Assembly: GCF_900091525.1 (NCBI RefSeq)
Contig: NZ_FMCU01000004.1
Location: forward strand, 248,001 to 312,000
Source: Micromonospora matsumotoense
GTDB lineage: Bacteria; Actinomycetota; Actinomycetes; Mycobacteriales; Micromonosporaceae
Length of the DNA stretch: 64,000 nucleotides
Reading direction: 5' to 3'
Shown: piece after piece, positions 25,626 through 36,356 of the stretch
Numbering within the stretch: the stretch's first letter is position 1
Layout: every line of letters starts with the position of its first letter
The notes under the pieces: generated by a model
What the model was told of the DNA's origin: nothing
The model's input: the letters and a program-made list of their open reading frames with translations, nothing else
The model's database searches: none
Translations under genes and position numbers: made by a program

Positions 25626-25654
25626 ACTGTGAGCGATAACATGATGCCCGTCAA
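25626..25654 (-). promoter_or_regulatory. Class A LacI operator within promoter (CBM13-GH43)
   Basis: Reading leftward: -35 TTGACG (25654-25649), 17-bp spacer, -10 CACAGT (25631-25626). The operator TGTGAGCGATAACA (25628-25641, + strand) overlaps spacer and -10. The 19-mer GACTGTGAGCGATAACATG recurs exactly upstream of GH10 at 52671. Confidence 0.8.
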
Positions 25655-25691
25655 GCGGAAACATCGCGGACACGATCGACGGACAGACGGC

Positions 25692-25740
25692 AGGCACCCC
25701 GGGACACCGTCGGGTGGAGCCGAGGTGTTCCGGGGTGCCT
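25692..25740 (-). terminator. Terminator of the Ggu-type importer operon
   Basis: 17-bp stem with one mismatch: AGGCACCCCGGGACACC (25692-25708) and GGTGTTCCGGGGTGCCT (25724-25740), 15-base loop, 40 bases after the permease stop. Confidence 0.75.
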
Positions 25741-25779
25741 GGGTGGAGGACCGGAGTGCGGCCGAGCGCCGCCCCGCCG

Positions 25780-27026
25780 TCAGCGGGAGGAGCCGGCGCG
25801 GCGCTTGTTGTAGACGTCGAAGGCCACGGCGACGAGCAGCACCAGGCCCTTGACCACCGACTGGATGGACTGGTCGATGCCCATGAGCTGCATCCCGTTG
25901 CTCATCACCGCCATGATCAGACCACCGACCATCGCGCCGACCACGGTGCCGACCCCGCCGGTGACCGCGGCGCCGCCGATGAACGCGGCGGCGATCGCGT
26001 CGAGCTCGAACATGTTGCCCGCGGCGGGCTGGGCGCCGTTGGAACGCGAGGAGTAGATCACCCCGGCCACCGCCGCCAGGAAGCCCATGTTGACGAACAT
26101 CCAGAAGTTGACCGTCCGCACCTTCACGCCGGACAGCATCGCCGCCGAGAGGTTGCCGCCGATCGCGTAGACCTGCCGGCCGAAGACGGTACGCCGGGTG
26201 AGCAGGCCGTAGACCAGCACCAGCGCGGCCAGGATGATCAGCACGATCGGCAGGCCCCGGGCGTGCGCCAACTGCCAGGCGAAGTACATGATGACCGCGC
26301 CCACCAGCACCACCCGGGCGACGAACAGCGGGAACGACTCGACCGGCTGCTGGTAGCGGACCCGGGCCACCCGGGTCCGGAAGCCGCTCACCGCGTACCC
26401 GGCCACCGCGATGGCACCGATCAGCAGGGTGAAGGCGTCGAAGCCGTCCCCGCCGAGCAGGCCGTTGAGGAAGCCGGCCGCGACCTGCTGGTAGTCGGCG
26501 GGGAACGGGGAGAGCGAGATGTTGTCGAGCACCCGCAGGGTCAGACCCCGGAACAGCAGCATGCCGGCGAGCGTCACGATGAAGGCCGGGATGCCGGCGT
26601 ACGCCACCCAGAAGCCGTGCCACGCGCCGACCGCAACCCCCACCGCCAGCGCGGCCAGGATGCCGACCCACCACGGGTAGCCCTGTTGGATGACCAGCAC
26701 GGCGGAGACCGCCCCGGTGAGGGCGACCACCGAGCCCACCGACAGGTCGATGTGCCCGCCGATGATGATGATCACCATGCCGATCGCCAGCACCAGGATG
26801 TAGGAGTACTGGAGCACGATGTTGGTGATGTTGCCGGGGCTCAGCGACACCCCGTCGGTGAGCACGGCGAAGAGCCCGACGATGACGACCAGCGCGACGT
26901 AGATGCCGCTCTGCCGCAGGTTGTTCATGATCAGCGCACGCAGGTTGCTGGTGCCGGCGTGCAGGGCGACGCCCGGGCTCTTCCCGGTGGGCGGCGGGGA
27001 CGGCGGCGATGAGGTCTTGACGCTGG

Positions 27027-27030
<4 letters not shown>
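25780..27030 (-). CDS. gguB: Multiple-monosaccharide ABC importer permease (GguB/MmsB type)
   Basis: 416 residues, larger than CUT1 permeases and typical of GguB/XylH. About ten membrane helices; [24 protein letters not shown] (read in two halves around residues 80-105) and [19 protein letters not shown] near the C-terminus are CUT2 permease signatures. Starts at an ATG overlapping the ATPase stop (ATGA). Forms the membrane channel of the ChvE-Ggu system for arabinose, xylose, galactose or glucose. Confidence 0.9.
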
Positions 27031-28565
<1,535 letters not shown>

Positions 28566-28651
28566 GGTCAGCGTCCTGATCGTCGAAGCCTGAGGCGGGC
28601 TTCCGATGCGTCGGGCGCGGCGGCCGGTCACCGCCGCGCCCGACGACCGGC

Positions 28652-29794
28652 TTACTTCTTGGCCTGACCGGCGGCGACCTCTTCGGCCGACCAGTAACCG
28701 GAGTCGACCAGCGCCTTCTGGATGTCGTCCTTGTAGACGGTCTGGATCGGCAGCAGGTACGCCGGCACGACCTTGATCTTGTTGTTGTAGGTCTTGGTGT
28801 CGTTGGCCTGCGGCTGCTTGTCCTGGAGGAACGCCTCCGCCGCGATGACGGCCTGCTCGGCGAGCAGCCGGGTGTCCTTGAAGACGGTGGAGCCCTGCAC
28901 CCCGTCGTTGATCAGCTTGACCGAGGCGATCTCGGCGTCCTGGCCGGTCACCACGGGCAGCTTCTTCGCGCCCTTGCCGTAGCCGGCGTTCTGCAGGGCG
29001 GTGATGATGCCCCGGGAGATCCCGTCGTACGGCGAGAGCACCCCGTTGACCACCGTGCCGTCGTTGTAGGTGGAGGTGAGCAGGTTCTCCATCCGCTGCT
29101 GCGCGGTCTCCTGCTGCCAGCGCAGGATCGCCGCCTGCTCGATCCGGGTCTGGCCGGACTTGACCTTCAGCGTGCCGCTCTCGATGAACGGCTTGAGGGT
29201 GTCCATCGCCCCGCCCCAGAAGTACTGGGTGTTGTTGTCGTCCAGCGAGCCGGCGAACAGCTCGATGTTGAACGGGCCCTTCGCGGTGCCCTTCGCGCCG
29301 TCCTTGGTCTGCAGGCCGAGGCCGACCAGCAGGGCGGTCGCCTGGGCCACCCCGACCTTGTAGTTGTCGAAGCTGACGTAGAAGTCGACGTTCTTGTTGC
29401 CCAGCAGCAGCCGGTCGTAGGAGATGACCGGGATCTTCGCGGCGGCGGCGGCGTCCAACTGGCCGCTGAGCGCGGTGCCGTCGATGGCCGCGATGATCAG
29501 GACGTCCGCGCCCTGCGTGATCATCTGGTCGACCTGCTGGGACTGGGTGGGGATGTCGTCACCGGCGTACTGGAGGTCGACCTTGTAACCCTTGGCCTCC
29601 AGCTTCTCCTTCACCGCCTTGCCGTCGGCGATCCACCGCTCCGAGGTCTGCGTCGGCATGGAAACGCCGATGGTCAGATCGGCGGGCTTCTTGTCGCTGC
29701 TGTCGCCGCCGCTGCCCGCTCCCCCGCCACTGCACGCGGCAAGGCTGAACGCCAGTGCCGCGCCGCCGAGCGCGACCAGGAATTTCCTGCGCAC
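28652..29794 (-). CDS. chvE: Multiple-monosaccharide-binding lipoprotein (ChvE type)
   Basis: 380 residues from the GTG at 29794 (GAGGAG upstream). Lipoprotein signal [21 protein letters not shown] with lipobox LAAC. The periplasmic-binding fold begins [20 protein letters not shown] and includes [18 protein letters not shown] and [20 protein letters not shown], characteristic of ChvE/GguB-system proteins, with [21 protein letters not shown]-like C-terminus (positions about 345-365). Binds pentoses and hexoses released by the surrounding glycosidases. Controlled by a class A operator 60 bp upstream. Confidence 0.92.
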   Translation of the reverse strand: MRRKFLVALGGAALAFSLAACSGGGAGSGGDSSDKKPADLTIGVSMPTQTSERWIADGKAVKEKLEAKGYKVDLQYAGDDIPTQSQQVDQMITQGADVLIIAAIDGTALSGQLDAAAAAKIPVISYDRLLLGNKNVDFYVSFDNYKVGVAQATALLVGLGLQTKDGAKGTAKGPFNIELFAGSLDDNNTQYFWGGAMDTLKPFIESGTLKVKSGQTRIEQAAILRWQQETAQQRMENLLTSTYNDGTVVNGVLSPYDGISRGIITALQNAGYGKGAKKLPVVTGQDAEIASVKLINDGVQGSTVFKDTRLLAEQAVIAAEAFLQDKQPQANDTKTYNNKIKVVPAYLLPIQTVYKDDIQKALVDSGYWSAEEVAAGQAKK

Positions 29795-29853
29795 AGGTTT
29801 CTCCTCTCCAGAACTCCCGCCGACTGCGGGGACCACCTGTCACCTTTCGGGGT

Positions 29854-29882
29854 AGTGTTAGCGCTCACATCGCCCCCGTCAA
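29854..29882 (-). promoter_or_regulatory. Class A LacI operator within promoter (ChvE-Ggu importer)
   Basis: Reading leftward: TTGACG (29882-29877), 17-bp spacer, AACACT (29859-29854). Operator TGTTAGCGCTCACA at 29856-29869; its reverse complement is identical to the operator at 40383. Confidence 0.8.
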
Positions 29883-30083
29883 CACCCCCCCGGAAATCCG
29901 GACGTCACGGTCTCGTAACGGGCGTCTCCGACTTGTCCACCCACCGACCCCCCGCCCACCGGGTCGGCGCAGGGCGGTTTCCGTTGCGGCCACGCCGATT
30001 CCGGCCCGCCCACCTGCACCGGGGGTGGCTGGTCGGCCACCGACGACGTCACACCTGGTTTCGGACTTGTTACGGGTCCGCCA

Positions 30084-30130
30084 TTGACACCGGACAATCG
30101 GCGCTACATGCTCTGCTAAATCCATTTAGC
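30084..30130 (+). promoter_or_regulatory. Class B operator and promoter (secreted esterase)
   Basis: TTGACA (30084-30089), 17-bp spacer, CATGCT (30107-30112), then GCTAAATCCATTTAGC (30115-30130), an inverted repeat with 7-bp arms. The same -35, spacer length, -10 and operator spacing occur leftward at 36132-36178. Confidence 0.85.
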
Positions 30131-30215
30131 GGCCAGCTTCCTCCCGCGCGCATCCGGTGCTCCGGATGCCGGTGCCGCCGGGAGCCGATGGCCGCGCCCC
30201 GCGGAAAGGACCCGG

Positions 30216-31544
30216 ATGAGACTGCGCAGAGGACTGATCCCGCTCGCCGCGACGCTCGTGCTGGCCGCCTCCGCCGGCCCGGCGTACGGCACCCCGGGCG
30301 GTGACCGGGGTGGCCGGGACGCGATCCGCAGCATCACCCCGATCACCACCGTCTACACCTACGGCCAGAAGGTCTCCGCGGTGGCCGTCGAGTACGGCGC
30401 GACGGTCAACCCCCGGACGCTGGACAACGGCACCTTCGGGGTGGCCGACACGATCTACAACTTTCGCTTCAACCCCATTGAGGACCTGCCGAAACTCGCC
30501 GACCGCACGGTCACCCGCACCTACACCAACAACGCGCCGACCCCCCGTGCCGACCACCGCTCGGCGCCCGGGCGGTACGTCATCGTCGAGCTGGACCCGG
30601 CCGACCCCGGCGGCTGGACGGTGATCGTCTCCAAGTGCCCGACCTTCCTCTGCTCGGTGAAGGTCAACCCCGAGCTGCCGACCCGGGTGGTGCAGCGCAA
30701 GGACGTGCACGCCGCCCCCGGCCGGGGGAAGGGCAAGGGCCCGGTGCTGGCCAAGGCGACCCCGCGCCAGTCCCGCCCGGTCACCGAGGCGTCGGTCGAC
30801 CCACAGGTCGACGAGTTCCGCTACGGGTCGTTCCTGAGCGCCGGCATGGTGCTGCCCTACCACTACCGGCTGCCGCGCAACTACCAGCCGGGCCGCACCT
30901 ACCCGCTGGTGGTCGTCCTGCCCGGACACGGGATGGGCTGGGACGGGGACAACCTCGGCGTACAGCTCGCCGCCGACATCCCGGCGACCGCCTGGTCGCA
31001 GCCGAGCTGGACCGGCAGCCGGGAGGACGTGATCGTCCTCGCCCCGCAGCACCAGCGGGTCGGTGGGGTGGCCGAGGCCGACCTGCTGGTCAAGCTGCTC
31101 GACACGTTCGTCGGCGAGTACGCCGTGGACACCCGCCGGGTCTACGCGACCACCGTGTCGTACGGCTCCCAGCTGATGTGGGAGGCGTTCGCCAAGCGCC
31201 CGGACCTGTTCGCCGGTGGGCTGGTCACCGGGGGCTTCCCGGTCAACGCCGGCCAGGCCACCGCGATCGCCGCCGCCGAGGTACCGATCTGGATCACCCA
31301 CGGCGAGCACGACCACCTGCTCAACGTCTCGGGCGCGCGCAACTCCTCGGCCGCGCTGCGGCAGGCGTACGAGGCCCGGGGCAGGACCCCGGCGCAGATC
31401 GCCGACCTGGTCCGCTACACCGAGTACGCCGACTCGGCGTTCACCCTGCCGGACTACCACGCGGCGTTCGGGCCGACCTATTCCGACGGTCGCATCCTGC
31501 GTTGGCTGCTGGCCCAGCGCAGGCCGGCGAAGTCGGCCGGCTGA
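30216..31544 (+). CDS. Secreted alpha/beta-hydrolase esterase (PHB-depolymerase/feruloyl-esterase-like)
   Basis: 442 residues; ATG 30216 after GGAAAGGACCCGG. Signal peptide (RRGLIPLAATLVLAASAGPAYG). An N-terminal immunoglobulin-like domain (about 35-165, TVYTYGQKVSAVAVEYG) precedes the hydrolase domain: VVVLPGHGMGWDGDN (oxyanion region), YATTVSYGSQLMWEAF (nucleophile Ser, motif S-Y-G-S with a non-standard first position), ITHGEHDHLLNV (Asp/His region). Likely extracellular esterase acting on acetylated or feruloylated polysaccharide. Directly controlled by a class B operator, so grouped with the CUT1 importer and the GH32-like gene. Confidence 0.8.
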   Translation: MRLRRGLIPLAATLVLAASAGPAYGTPGGDRGGRDAIRSITPITTVYTYGQKVSAVAVEYGATVNPRTLDNGTFGVADTIYNFRFNPIEDLPKLADRTVTRTYTNNAPTPRADHRSAPGRYVIVELDPADPGGWTVIVSKCPTFLCSVKVNPELPTRVVQRKDVHAAPGRGKGKGPVLAKATPRQSRPVTEASVDPQVDEFRYGSFLSAGMVLPYHYRLPRNYQPGRTYPLVVVLPGHGMGWDGDNLGVQLAADIPATAWSQPSWTGSREDVIVLAPQHQRVGGVAEADLLVKLLDTFVGEYAVDTRRVYATTVSYGSQLMWEAFAKRPDLFAGGLVTGGFPVNAGQATAIAAAEVPIWITHGEHDHLLNVSGARNSSAALRQAYEARGRTPAQIADLVRYTEYADSAFTLPDYHAAFGPTYSDGRILRWLLAQRRPAKSAG

Positions 31545-31576
31545 GTCACCGGGCAGCCGCGCTGCGGTGACCAGCA

Positions 31577-31626
31577 CCGACGTGCGCCCCGGAGGCCCGA
31601 TGAGGGGCCGCCGGGGTGCACGTCGG
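31577..31626. terminator. Bidirectional terminator
   Basis: 16-bp stem with one mismatch, CCGACGTGCGCCCCGG (31577-31592) and CCGGGGTGCACGTCGG (31611-31626), between the convergent secreted-esterase and beta-lactamase-fold genes. Confidence 0.75.
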
Positions 31627-31639
31627 TCGTCCCGCGCGG

Positions 31640-32794
31640 TCAGTCGTCCAGGCAGGACCGCAGGGCGGCGGTCAGCAGGTTGGCCCGTTCGTCGCCCATG
31701 CCCTGCATCTGGTTCACCACGTAGCCGAAGCCGACCTGGTGGGCGTCGTCGCCGAAGGCGAGGTTCCCACCCGCGCCGTCGTGACCGAAGCTGCGCTCAC
31801 CGAGCAGCGGCCGGGCCGGCGGCGAGTGCAGCAGGAAGCCGCTGCCCCAGCGCTGGCCGGTGTCGGGCGGGCCGTGCCGCTGCTGGCCCCGGGACCGCAC
31901 GACCGTCGCGTCGTCCACCGATGCCGGGTCGAGCAGGGGCGGTCCCGCCACCGGCGACACACAGGCGGCGTAGAGGCGGGCCAGGCCGTCGGCCGTGCTC
32001 ACCGCGCCCGCGCCCGGGATGCCGGCGGCCTGGATGGCCGGATCGTTGAAGCTGACCAGGCCGGCGTCGTCGGCGGGGAACGCGAACGCGCCCCCCATGG
32101 TGATCCCCCGGTCGGCCACCGGGTCGACGAACGGCTCCGGGTCGGGCGCCGGGGCCAGGTTCCAGGCGACCGAGTCGCGTTCGCCGGCCGGCAGACCGAG
32201 CCAGGTCCGCAGGCCCAGCGGCGTCGCCAGGGCGTCGCGGAAGAACGCCCCGGGCAGCTGGCCGGTGATCCGGTGGATCACCTCGCCGATCAACCAGCCG
32301 TACGTCATCGGGTGGTAGCTGTGCGCCGTGCCCGGTCGCCACAGCGGGGCCTGCGCCTCGATCGCCTTGATCACCGGGTCCCAGCCGAGCACCTCGTCGA
32401 GGGACAGCGGGCGGTCGAGCGCGGGCAGGCCGGACTGGTGGGTGAGCAACCAGCGCACCGGGATGTCGGCCTTGCCGTGCTGGCCGAACTCCGGCCAGTA
32501 GCGGGTGACCGGCGCGTCCAGGTCGAGCCGGCCCTGCTGCACCAGCAGGTAGGCGCAGATCGCCAGGATGCCCTTGGTGCAGGAGAAGACGACGACCGGC
32601 GTCTGCGGCGTCCAAGGCCGGCCGGTACGGGGGTCGGCCGTCCCGCCGTACAGGTCGACGACCCGGCGACCCCGCACGTAGACGGTGACCGCCGCGCCGA
32701 CCTCCCCCCGGGTGGTGAAGTTGTCGCGGAAGACGTCGGCCACCCGCCCGAAACGTTCGTCGGCGTCGCCGTGGATCTGCGGCTGTGTGGCCAC
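31640..32794 (-). CDS. Beta-lactamase-fold serine hydrolase (class C / EstB type)
   Basis: 384 residues from the GTG at 32794 with AAGGG seven bases upstream; the longer open frame to 33469 is out-of-frame permease. VVFSCTKGILAIC carries the Ser-x-x-Lys nucleophile motif (about residue 70), SYHPMTYGWLIGEV the Tyr region, and FGHDGAGGNLAF the HxG motif. No signal peptide, so cytoplasmic; not an antibiotic-resistance enzyme in appearance but an esterase or peptidase of this fold. It is the last gene of the CUT1 importer operon (two bases after the permease stop), so it likely deacylates the imported sugar or glycoside. Confidence 0.88.
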   Translation of the reverse strand: MATQPQIHGDADERFGRVADVFRDNFTTRGEVGAAVTVYVRGRRVVDLYGGTADPRTGRPWTPQTPVVVFSCTKGILAICAYLLVQQGRLDLDAPVTRYWPEFGQHGKADIPVRWLLTHQSGLPALDRPLSLDEVLGWDPVIKAIEAQAPLWRPGTAHSYHPMTYGWLIGEVIHRITGQLPGAFFRDALATPLGLRTWLGLPAGERDSVAWNLAPAPDPEPFVDPVADRGITMGGAFAFPADDAGLVSFNDPAIQAAGIPGAGAVSTADGLARLYAACVSPVAGPPLLDPASVDDATVVRSRGQQRHGPPDTGQRWGSGFLLHSPPARPLLGERSFGHDGAGGNLAFGDDAHQVGFGYVVNQMQGMGDERANLLTAALRSCLDD

Positions 32795-32796
32795 TG

Positions 32797-33621
32797 CTAT
32801 CCCTTCAGTGAACCCTGGATCAGGGCCTTGATGAACTGACGCTGGAAGATCAGGAACACGATCAGGGTCGGGGTGAGGATCAGCAGCGAACCGGCGCACA
32901 GCAGCACCAGGTCGGTGCCCCACTGGCCCTGGAACGCCCCGAGCGCGCCCGCCATCGTGCGCTTGGCCGGGTCGTCGACCAGCACGATGGCCAGCAGGAA
33001 CTGGTTCCACGTCCAGAGGAACATCAGGATGGTCAGCGACGCGATGGCCGGCTTGGCCAGTGGCACCTGGACCCGCCAGAACAGCTGCCAGGTGCTGCTG
33101 CCGTCCACCCGGGCCGCCTCGGACAGCTCGACCGGCACGTTGCTGAAGTGCGCCCGCATCCAGAACACCGCGAACGGCATGTACAGCCCGATCAACGGCA
33201 GGATGATCGCCCACCGGGTGTTGAGCAGGCCGAGGTCCTGCATCTGGTAGTAGAGCGGGGTGACCACGGCCTCGAACGGCAGGGTCAGCCCGAGCAGCAG
33301 CAGACCGAACACGATCCGGCCACCGGGGACCCGTAGCTGCCCCAGCCCGAAGCCGGCCATGGTGGCGATCAGCACCGAGACCGGCACCACGCCGGCCACG
33401 ATCAGCAGGCTGGAGCGCAGCAGCGCGCCCATGTTCGCCACCGTGAAGGCGTCGGCGAAGTTGCCCCACTGCGGGTCCGACGGCCAGGCCAGGCCGCTGG
33501 GCACGGTGCCGCGCGGCTGGAGCGCCGCGGAGAGCATGCTGACGAACGGCAGCAGGGTGACCACGACCAGGACGATCAGGAAGACCCGGCCGGTCAGGTT
33601 CTCGCGCCGGCTCAGGTTCAT
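32797..33621 (-). CDS. ABC sugar importer permease (MalG-like, CUT1)
   Basis: 274 residues, six helices starting VFLIVLVVVTLLPFVSMLSA. EAA loop: VPVELSEAARVDGSSTWQ followed by FWRVQVPLAKPAIAS. ATG at 33621 overlaps the stop of the partner permease (ATGA). Part of the class B-controlled operon; no ATPase gene is present. Confidence 0.92.
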   Translation of the reverse strand: MNLSRRENLTGRVFLIVLVVVTLLPFVSMLSAALQPRGTVPSGLAWPSDPQWGNFADAFTVANMGALLRSSLLIVAGVVPVSVLIATMAGFGLGQLRVPGGRIVFGLLLLGLTLPFEAVVTPLYYQMQDLGLLNTRWAIILPLIGLYMPFAVFWMRAHFSNVPVELSEAARVDGSSTWQLFWRVQVPLAKPAIASLTILMFLWTWNQFLLAIVLVDDPAKRTMAGALGAFQGQWGTDLVLLCAGSLLILTPTLIVFLIFQRQFIKALIQGSLKG

Positions 33622-34589
33622 GACTTGTCCCCTCGGGTCAGTCGCTGGATCGGCAGCACGCAGAGCAGCACCAGCAGCATCAGCACGACGGCCAGCGCCG
33701 AGGCGAGCCCGACCTGCCGCTGCGAGAAGGCGAGCCGGTAGATCTCCAGGCCCGGCACGGTGGTCTGCAGGCCCGGACCACCGCTGGTCGAGATGTAGAC
33801 GATGTCGAAGCTGGCCAGGGCGGCGATGATGGTCACCGTCAGGCAGACCCCGATCTCCTGGCGGAGGCTGGGCAGGGTGACGGCGAAGAACTCCCGGATC
33901 GGGCCGGCGCCGTCGAGCCGGGCCGCCTCGTACAGCGCGGGATCGATCTTGCTCATCCCGGTGACCAGCAGGATCGTGCAGAGGCCGAGCAGGACCCAGG
34001 CGCCGATGACGCCGACGGCGGGCAGCGCGGTGTCGAAGTCACCGAGCCAGGCACGGGCCACCCCACCCAGGCCGACCGCGCGGAGCACCTGGTTGATCAA
34101 CCCGTTCGTCGACAGCAGCCAGCTCCACGCGATGCCCGCCGCCACCAGGGGGATGACCTGGGGCAGGAAGAGCACCGTCCGGACGACGGTGCCGAACGCG
34201 CCGGTGGTGATCCGACGGACCAGGCTGGCCACCAGCAGGCCGAGCGCGACCGGGACGAAGCTGAAGAAGACGATCAGGACGAGCGCGTTACCGATGATCT
34301 TCAGCAGGTCGCTGTCGGTGAACACGGTGAGGTAGTTGTCCAGTCCCGCCCAGCGGGCCACCCCGATGCCGTTCCAGTTGTAGAACGAGTACTGGATGGT
34401 CAGCACGAGCGGACGCAGGACGAAGGCCGCGTACATCACGACGGCGGGCAGGACGAAGAGCCAGCCCGTCCCGCCCGCGCGGGCCCACCGTTTCCGGTGG
34501 GCCCGCGCGGCGGAGGGACGGGTGGGACGAGCCGGTGTCGCCACCGGGTCGCCCCGCCCGGCCGGTGCGCTGCCGAAGGCAGACGTCAT
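33618..34589 (-). CDS. ABC sugar importer permease (MalF-like, CUT1)
   Basis: 323 residues. A basic N-terminal tail (about 1-35, ending RKRWARAGG) is followed by six helices beginning WLFVLPAVVMYAAFVLRPL. EAA loop: SKIDPALYEAARLDGAGP with FFAVTLPSLRQE. ATG at 34589 overlaps the binding-protein stop (ATGA). Confidence 0.92.
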   Translation of the reverse strand: MTSAFGSAPAGRGDPVATPARPTRPSAARAHRKRWARAGGTGWLFVLPAVVMYAAFVLRPLVLTIQYSFYNWNGIGVARWAGLDNYLTVFTDSDLLKIIGNALVLIVFFSFVPVALGLLVASLVRRITTGAFGTVVRTVLFLPQVIPLVAAGIAWSWLLSTNGLINQVLRAVGLGGVARAWLGDFDTALPAVGVIGAWVLLGLCTILLVTGMSKIDPALYEAARLDGAGPIREFFAVTLPSLRQEIGVCLTVTIIAALASFDIVYISTSGGPGLQTTVPGLEIYRLAFSQRQVGLASALAVVLMLLVLLCVLPIQRLTRGDKS

Positions 34590-35944
34590 CGGGAGAGTTC
34601 CTTCGCGTATTCGGCCTGGACCGCCTTCACGTACCCCTCGGGCGTCTGCTGACCGGCGATCAGCTTCTGCATCTCCGGCGTGATCGCGGCGGCGAAGATG
34701 CCACCGGTGGCGTTCGCGGTGAAGTCCACCGCGCCGTTCTCCTCACCGAGCTGCTGCGACGCCTTGAGCGTCTCGGCCAGCACGGTGTTCGGCGCGGCGG
34801 CCGGCACGGCCAGGTCGCTCGGGCCACCGGGGCTGGAGCCGCCGATCTTGACGGCGATCTCCCGGGCGGTGGGGTTGGTGTGCGCCCAGTTCAGGAAGAA
34901 CGCGGCGGCGTCGGGGTTCTTGGCCTTGGCGCCGATGCCGAAGGTGTTCGGGGCGGACATCGCCACGTGCTTGCCACCGGCCGACTCGCTCGGGAACAGG
35001 AAGAAGCCCACGTTGCCGGGCATCGTCTTGTCGAGGTTGGCCGACTCCCAGTCGCCGTTGAACATGAACAGACCGTTGTTCTTCTGGAACTCGCCCACCA
35101 TGCTCGCGTAGTCCAGGGCGTTGGCGTCCTTCGGGAAGTAGCCGGCCTGGGCCCACTTCTGGATGGTCTGGGTGGCCTTCAGCGCAGCCGGGGTGTCGAA
35201 CGTCGCGCCCGGCTTCTGGAAGATCCAGTCCGCCACCTGGGCCGGGTCGCCGAACTGGTTCTGCAACGCCTGGTGCGGGAAGTTGATGCCCGCGGTGTTC
35301 TTGTTGAACTGCATGATCGGCTGGACCCCGGCGGTCTTGGCCTTGGCCAGCAGCTGCTCGAACTCGGCGATGGTGGCCGGCGGCTGGGTCATCCCGACCT
35401 GCTCGGCCAGCTTCTTGTTGTAGAACACCCCGGTGACGCTGTAACCGAGGCCCATCCCCCACAGCGAGCCGGTGCCCCGGGTGGTGCCGCCCTCACCGAC
35501 CCGCAGCTGCACCAGCTGGGAGGCGGGGAACTTGTCCCAGCCGTACGCGGTGAAGTAGGGGTCGAGGTTCTTGAGCAGGTCGTCCTTGACCAGGTCGACC
35601 ATGGTGGGGAGCCGGATGATGTCCGGCGAGTTGTCCGAGGCCATCACCCGGGGCGCGTTCTCCACGATGACCGTGAACTGGTCCTCGCGGATGTTGAACG
35701 TGACGTTCGGGTGCTGCTTGGTGAACTCGTCGGCCAGCGCCTTGGCCAGCGGGAAGCCGGTCTCGGCGTACATCTCCAGGGTGATCGGGTCGGTGCCGAG
35801 ATCGGTGCTGACGGCGGCGTCGGAACCGGTGGTCGGCGACTCGTCCGCCCCGGGTGCGCTACACGCCGTGGCGGCCAACCCCAGCGCCAGCACGGGGGCC
35901 AGCAGCGCCGCCCGGCGGGAGAATTTTGTCAATGATGTAGCCAA
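34586..35944 (-). CDS. ABC sugar-binding lipoprotein (CUT1), TTG start
   Basis: 452 residues. No ATG or GTG fits; the TTG at 35944 has GAGGAG seven bases upstream and leads into FSRRAALLAPVLALGLAATAC, a lipoprotein signal with a twin Arg and lipobox ATAC. Type-1 solute-binding body: ITLEMYAETGFPLAKALADEF, NSPDIIRLPTMVDLVKDD, FMFNGDWESANLDKTMPG. First gene of a four-gene operon (binding protein, two permeases, beta-lactamase-fold hydrolase). Class B operator 190 bp upstream. Ligand unknown, presumably an acylated oligosaccharide or fructoside. Confidence 0.9.
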   Translation of the reverse strand: MATSLTKFSRRAALLAPVLALGLAATACSAPGADESPTTGSDAAVSTDLGTDPITLEMYAETGFPLAKALADEFTKQHPNVTFNIREDQFTVIVENAPRVMASDNSPDIIRLPTMVDLVKDDLLKNLDPYFTAYGWDKFPASQLVQLRVGEGGTTRGTGSLWGMGLGYSVTGVFYNKKLAEQVGMTQPPATIAEFEQLLAKAKTAGVQPIMQFNKNTAGINFPHQALQNQFGDPAQVADWIFQKPGATFDTPAALKATQTIQKWAQAGYFPKDANALDYASMVGEFQKNNGLFMFNGDWESANLDKTMPGNVGFFLFPSESAGGKHVAMSAPNTFGIGAKAKNPDAAAFFLNWAHTNPTAREIAVKIGGSSPGGPSDLAVPAAAPNTVLAETLKASQQLGEENGAVDFTANATGGIFAAAITPEMQKLIAGQQTPEGYVKAVQAEYAKELSR

Positions 35945-36356
35945 TTGAGGACTCCTCGACTCGTCCGTGCGTGCCTTGGCCGCTGGTTCTGCCGGCCCAT
36001 CGGACCGTCACGGTGGGTGACCAACCGCAACAGTACGTCGCGACCGGCGTGCCGCCACGGCACGCGATGCCGCCACCCATGGCTGCGCCCGGGGACGACC
36101 GAGAGTGCCGCCCGACCTGCCAGAAGTAGCCGCTAAACTGATTTAGCAGAGCATGCGCGCGGCGGCTTGAGCTGTCAAGGACAAAATTGCAACGGTCCGG
36201 AAACGTCTGGTTCACGCTCGGCCACCCCCGGCCGGACGGCCGGACCGAGTGGCCGCCGACACCACGCCGAGTGGCCGCCGACACGGACCGGAGGCGGCGA
36301 CGCATCATGATGGGCGGGAGCGGCGTCCGGGACACCGCCGGCGATTCGGAGGATTG
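35945..36356. other. Divergent intergenic region, class B
   Basis: 412 bases between the CUT1 operon (leftward) and its LacI gene (rightward). Holds the class B promoter/operator (36132-36178); about 190 bases of untranslated leader lie on either side. No other structure I can support. Confidence 0.7.
36132..36178 (-). promoter_or_regulatory. Class B operator and promoter (CUT1 importer operon)
   Basis: Reading leftward: TTGACA (36178-36173), 17-bp spacer, CATGCT (36155-36150), then GCTAAATCAGTTTAGC (36147-36132). The string CATGCTCTGCTAAAT is identical to that at 30107-30121. Confidence 0.88.

Larger units (their letters stand above)
25437..25779. other. Intergenic: GH43 leader and importer terminator
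   Basis: 343 bases. From left to right: ribosome site, an untranslated leader of about 180 bases, the class A promoter/operator (25626-25654) and the terminator of the Ggu-type importer operon (25692-25740). No gene seen. Confidence 0.7.
29795..30215. other. Divergent intergenic region with two operator classes
   Basis: 420 bases between the ChvE-type gene (leftward) and the secreted esterase (rightward). It carries a class A promoter/operator (29854-29882, leftward) and a class B promoter/operator (30084-30130, rightward), about 230 bp apart. I see nothing supportable in 29883-30083. Confidence 0.7.

Noticed and set aside
31640-33469. 609-residue reading of the beta-lactamase-fold gene
   Set aside because: The first 225 residues are out-of-frame permease; a GTG with ribosome site at 32794 gives a normal-size enzyme.
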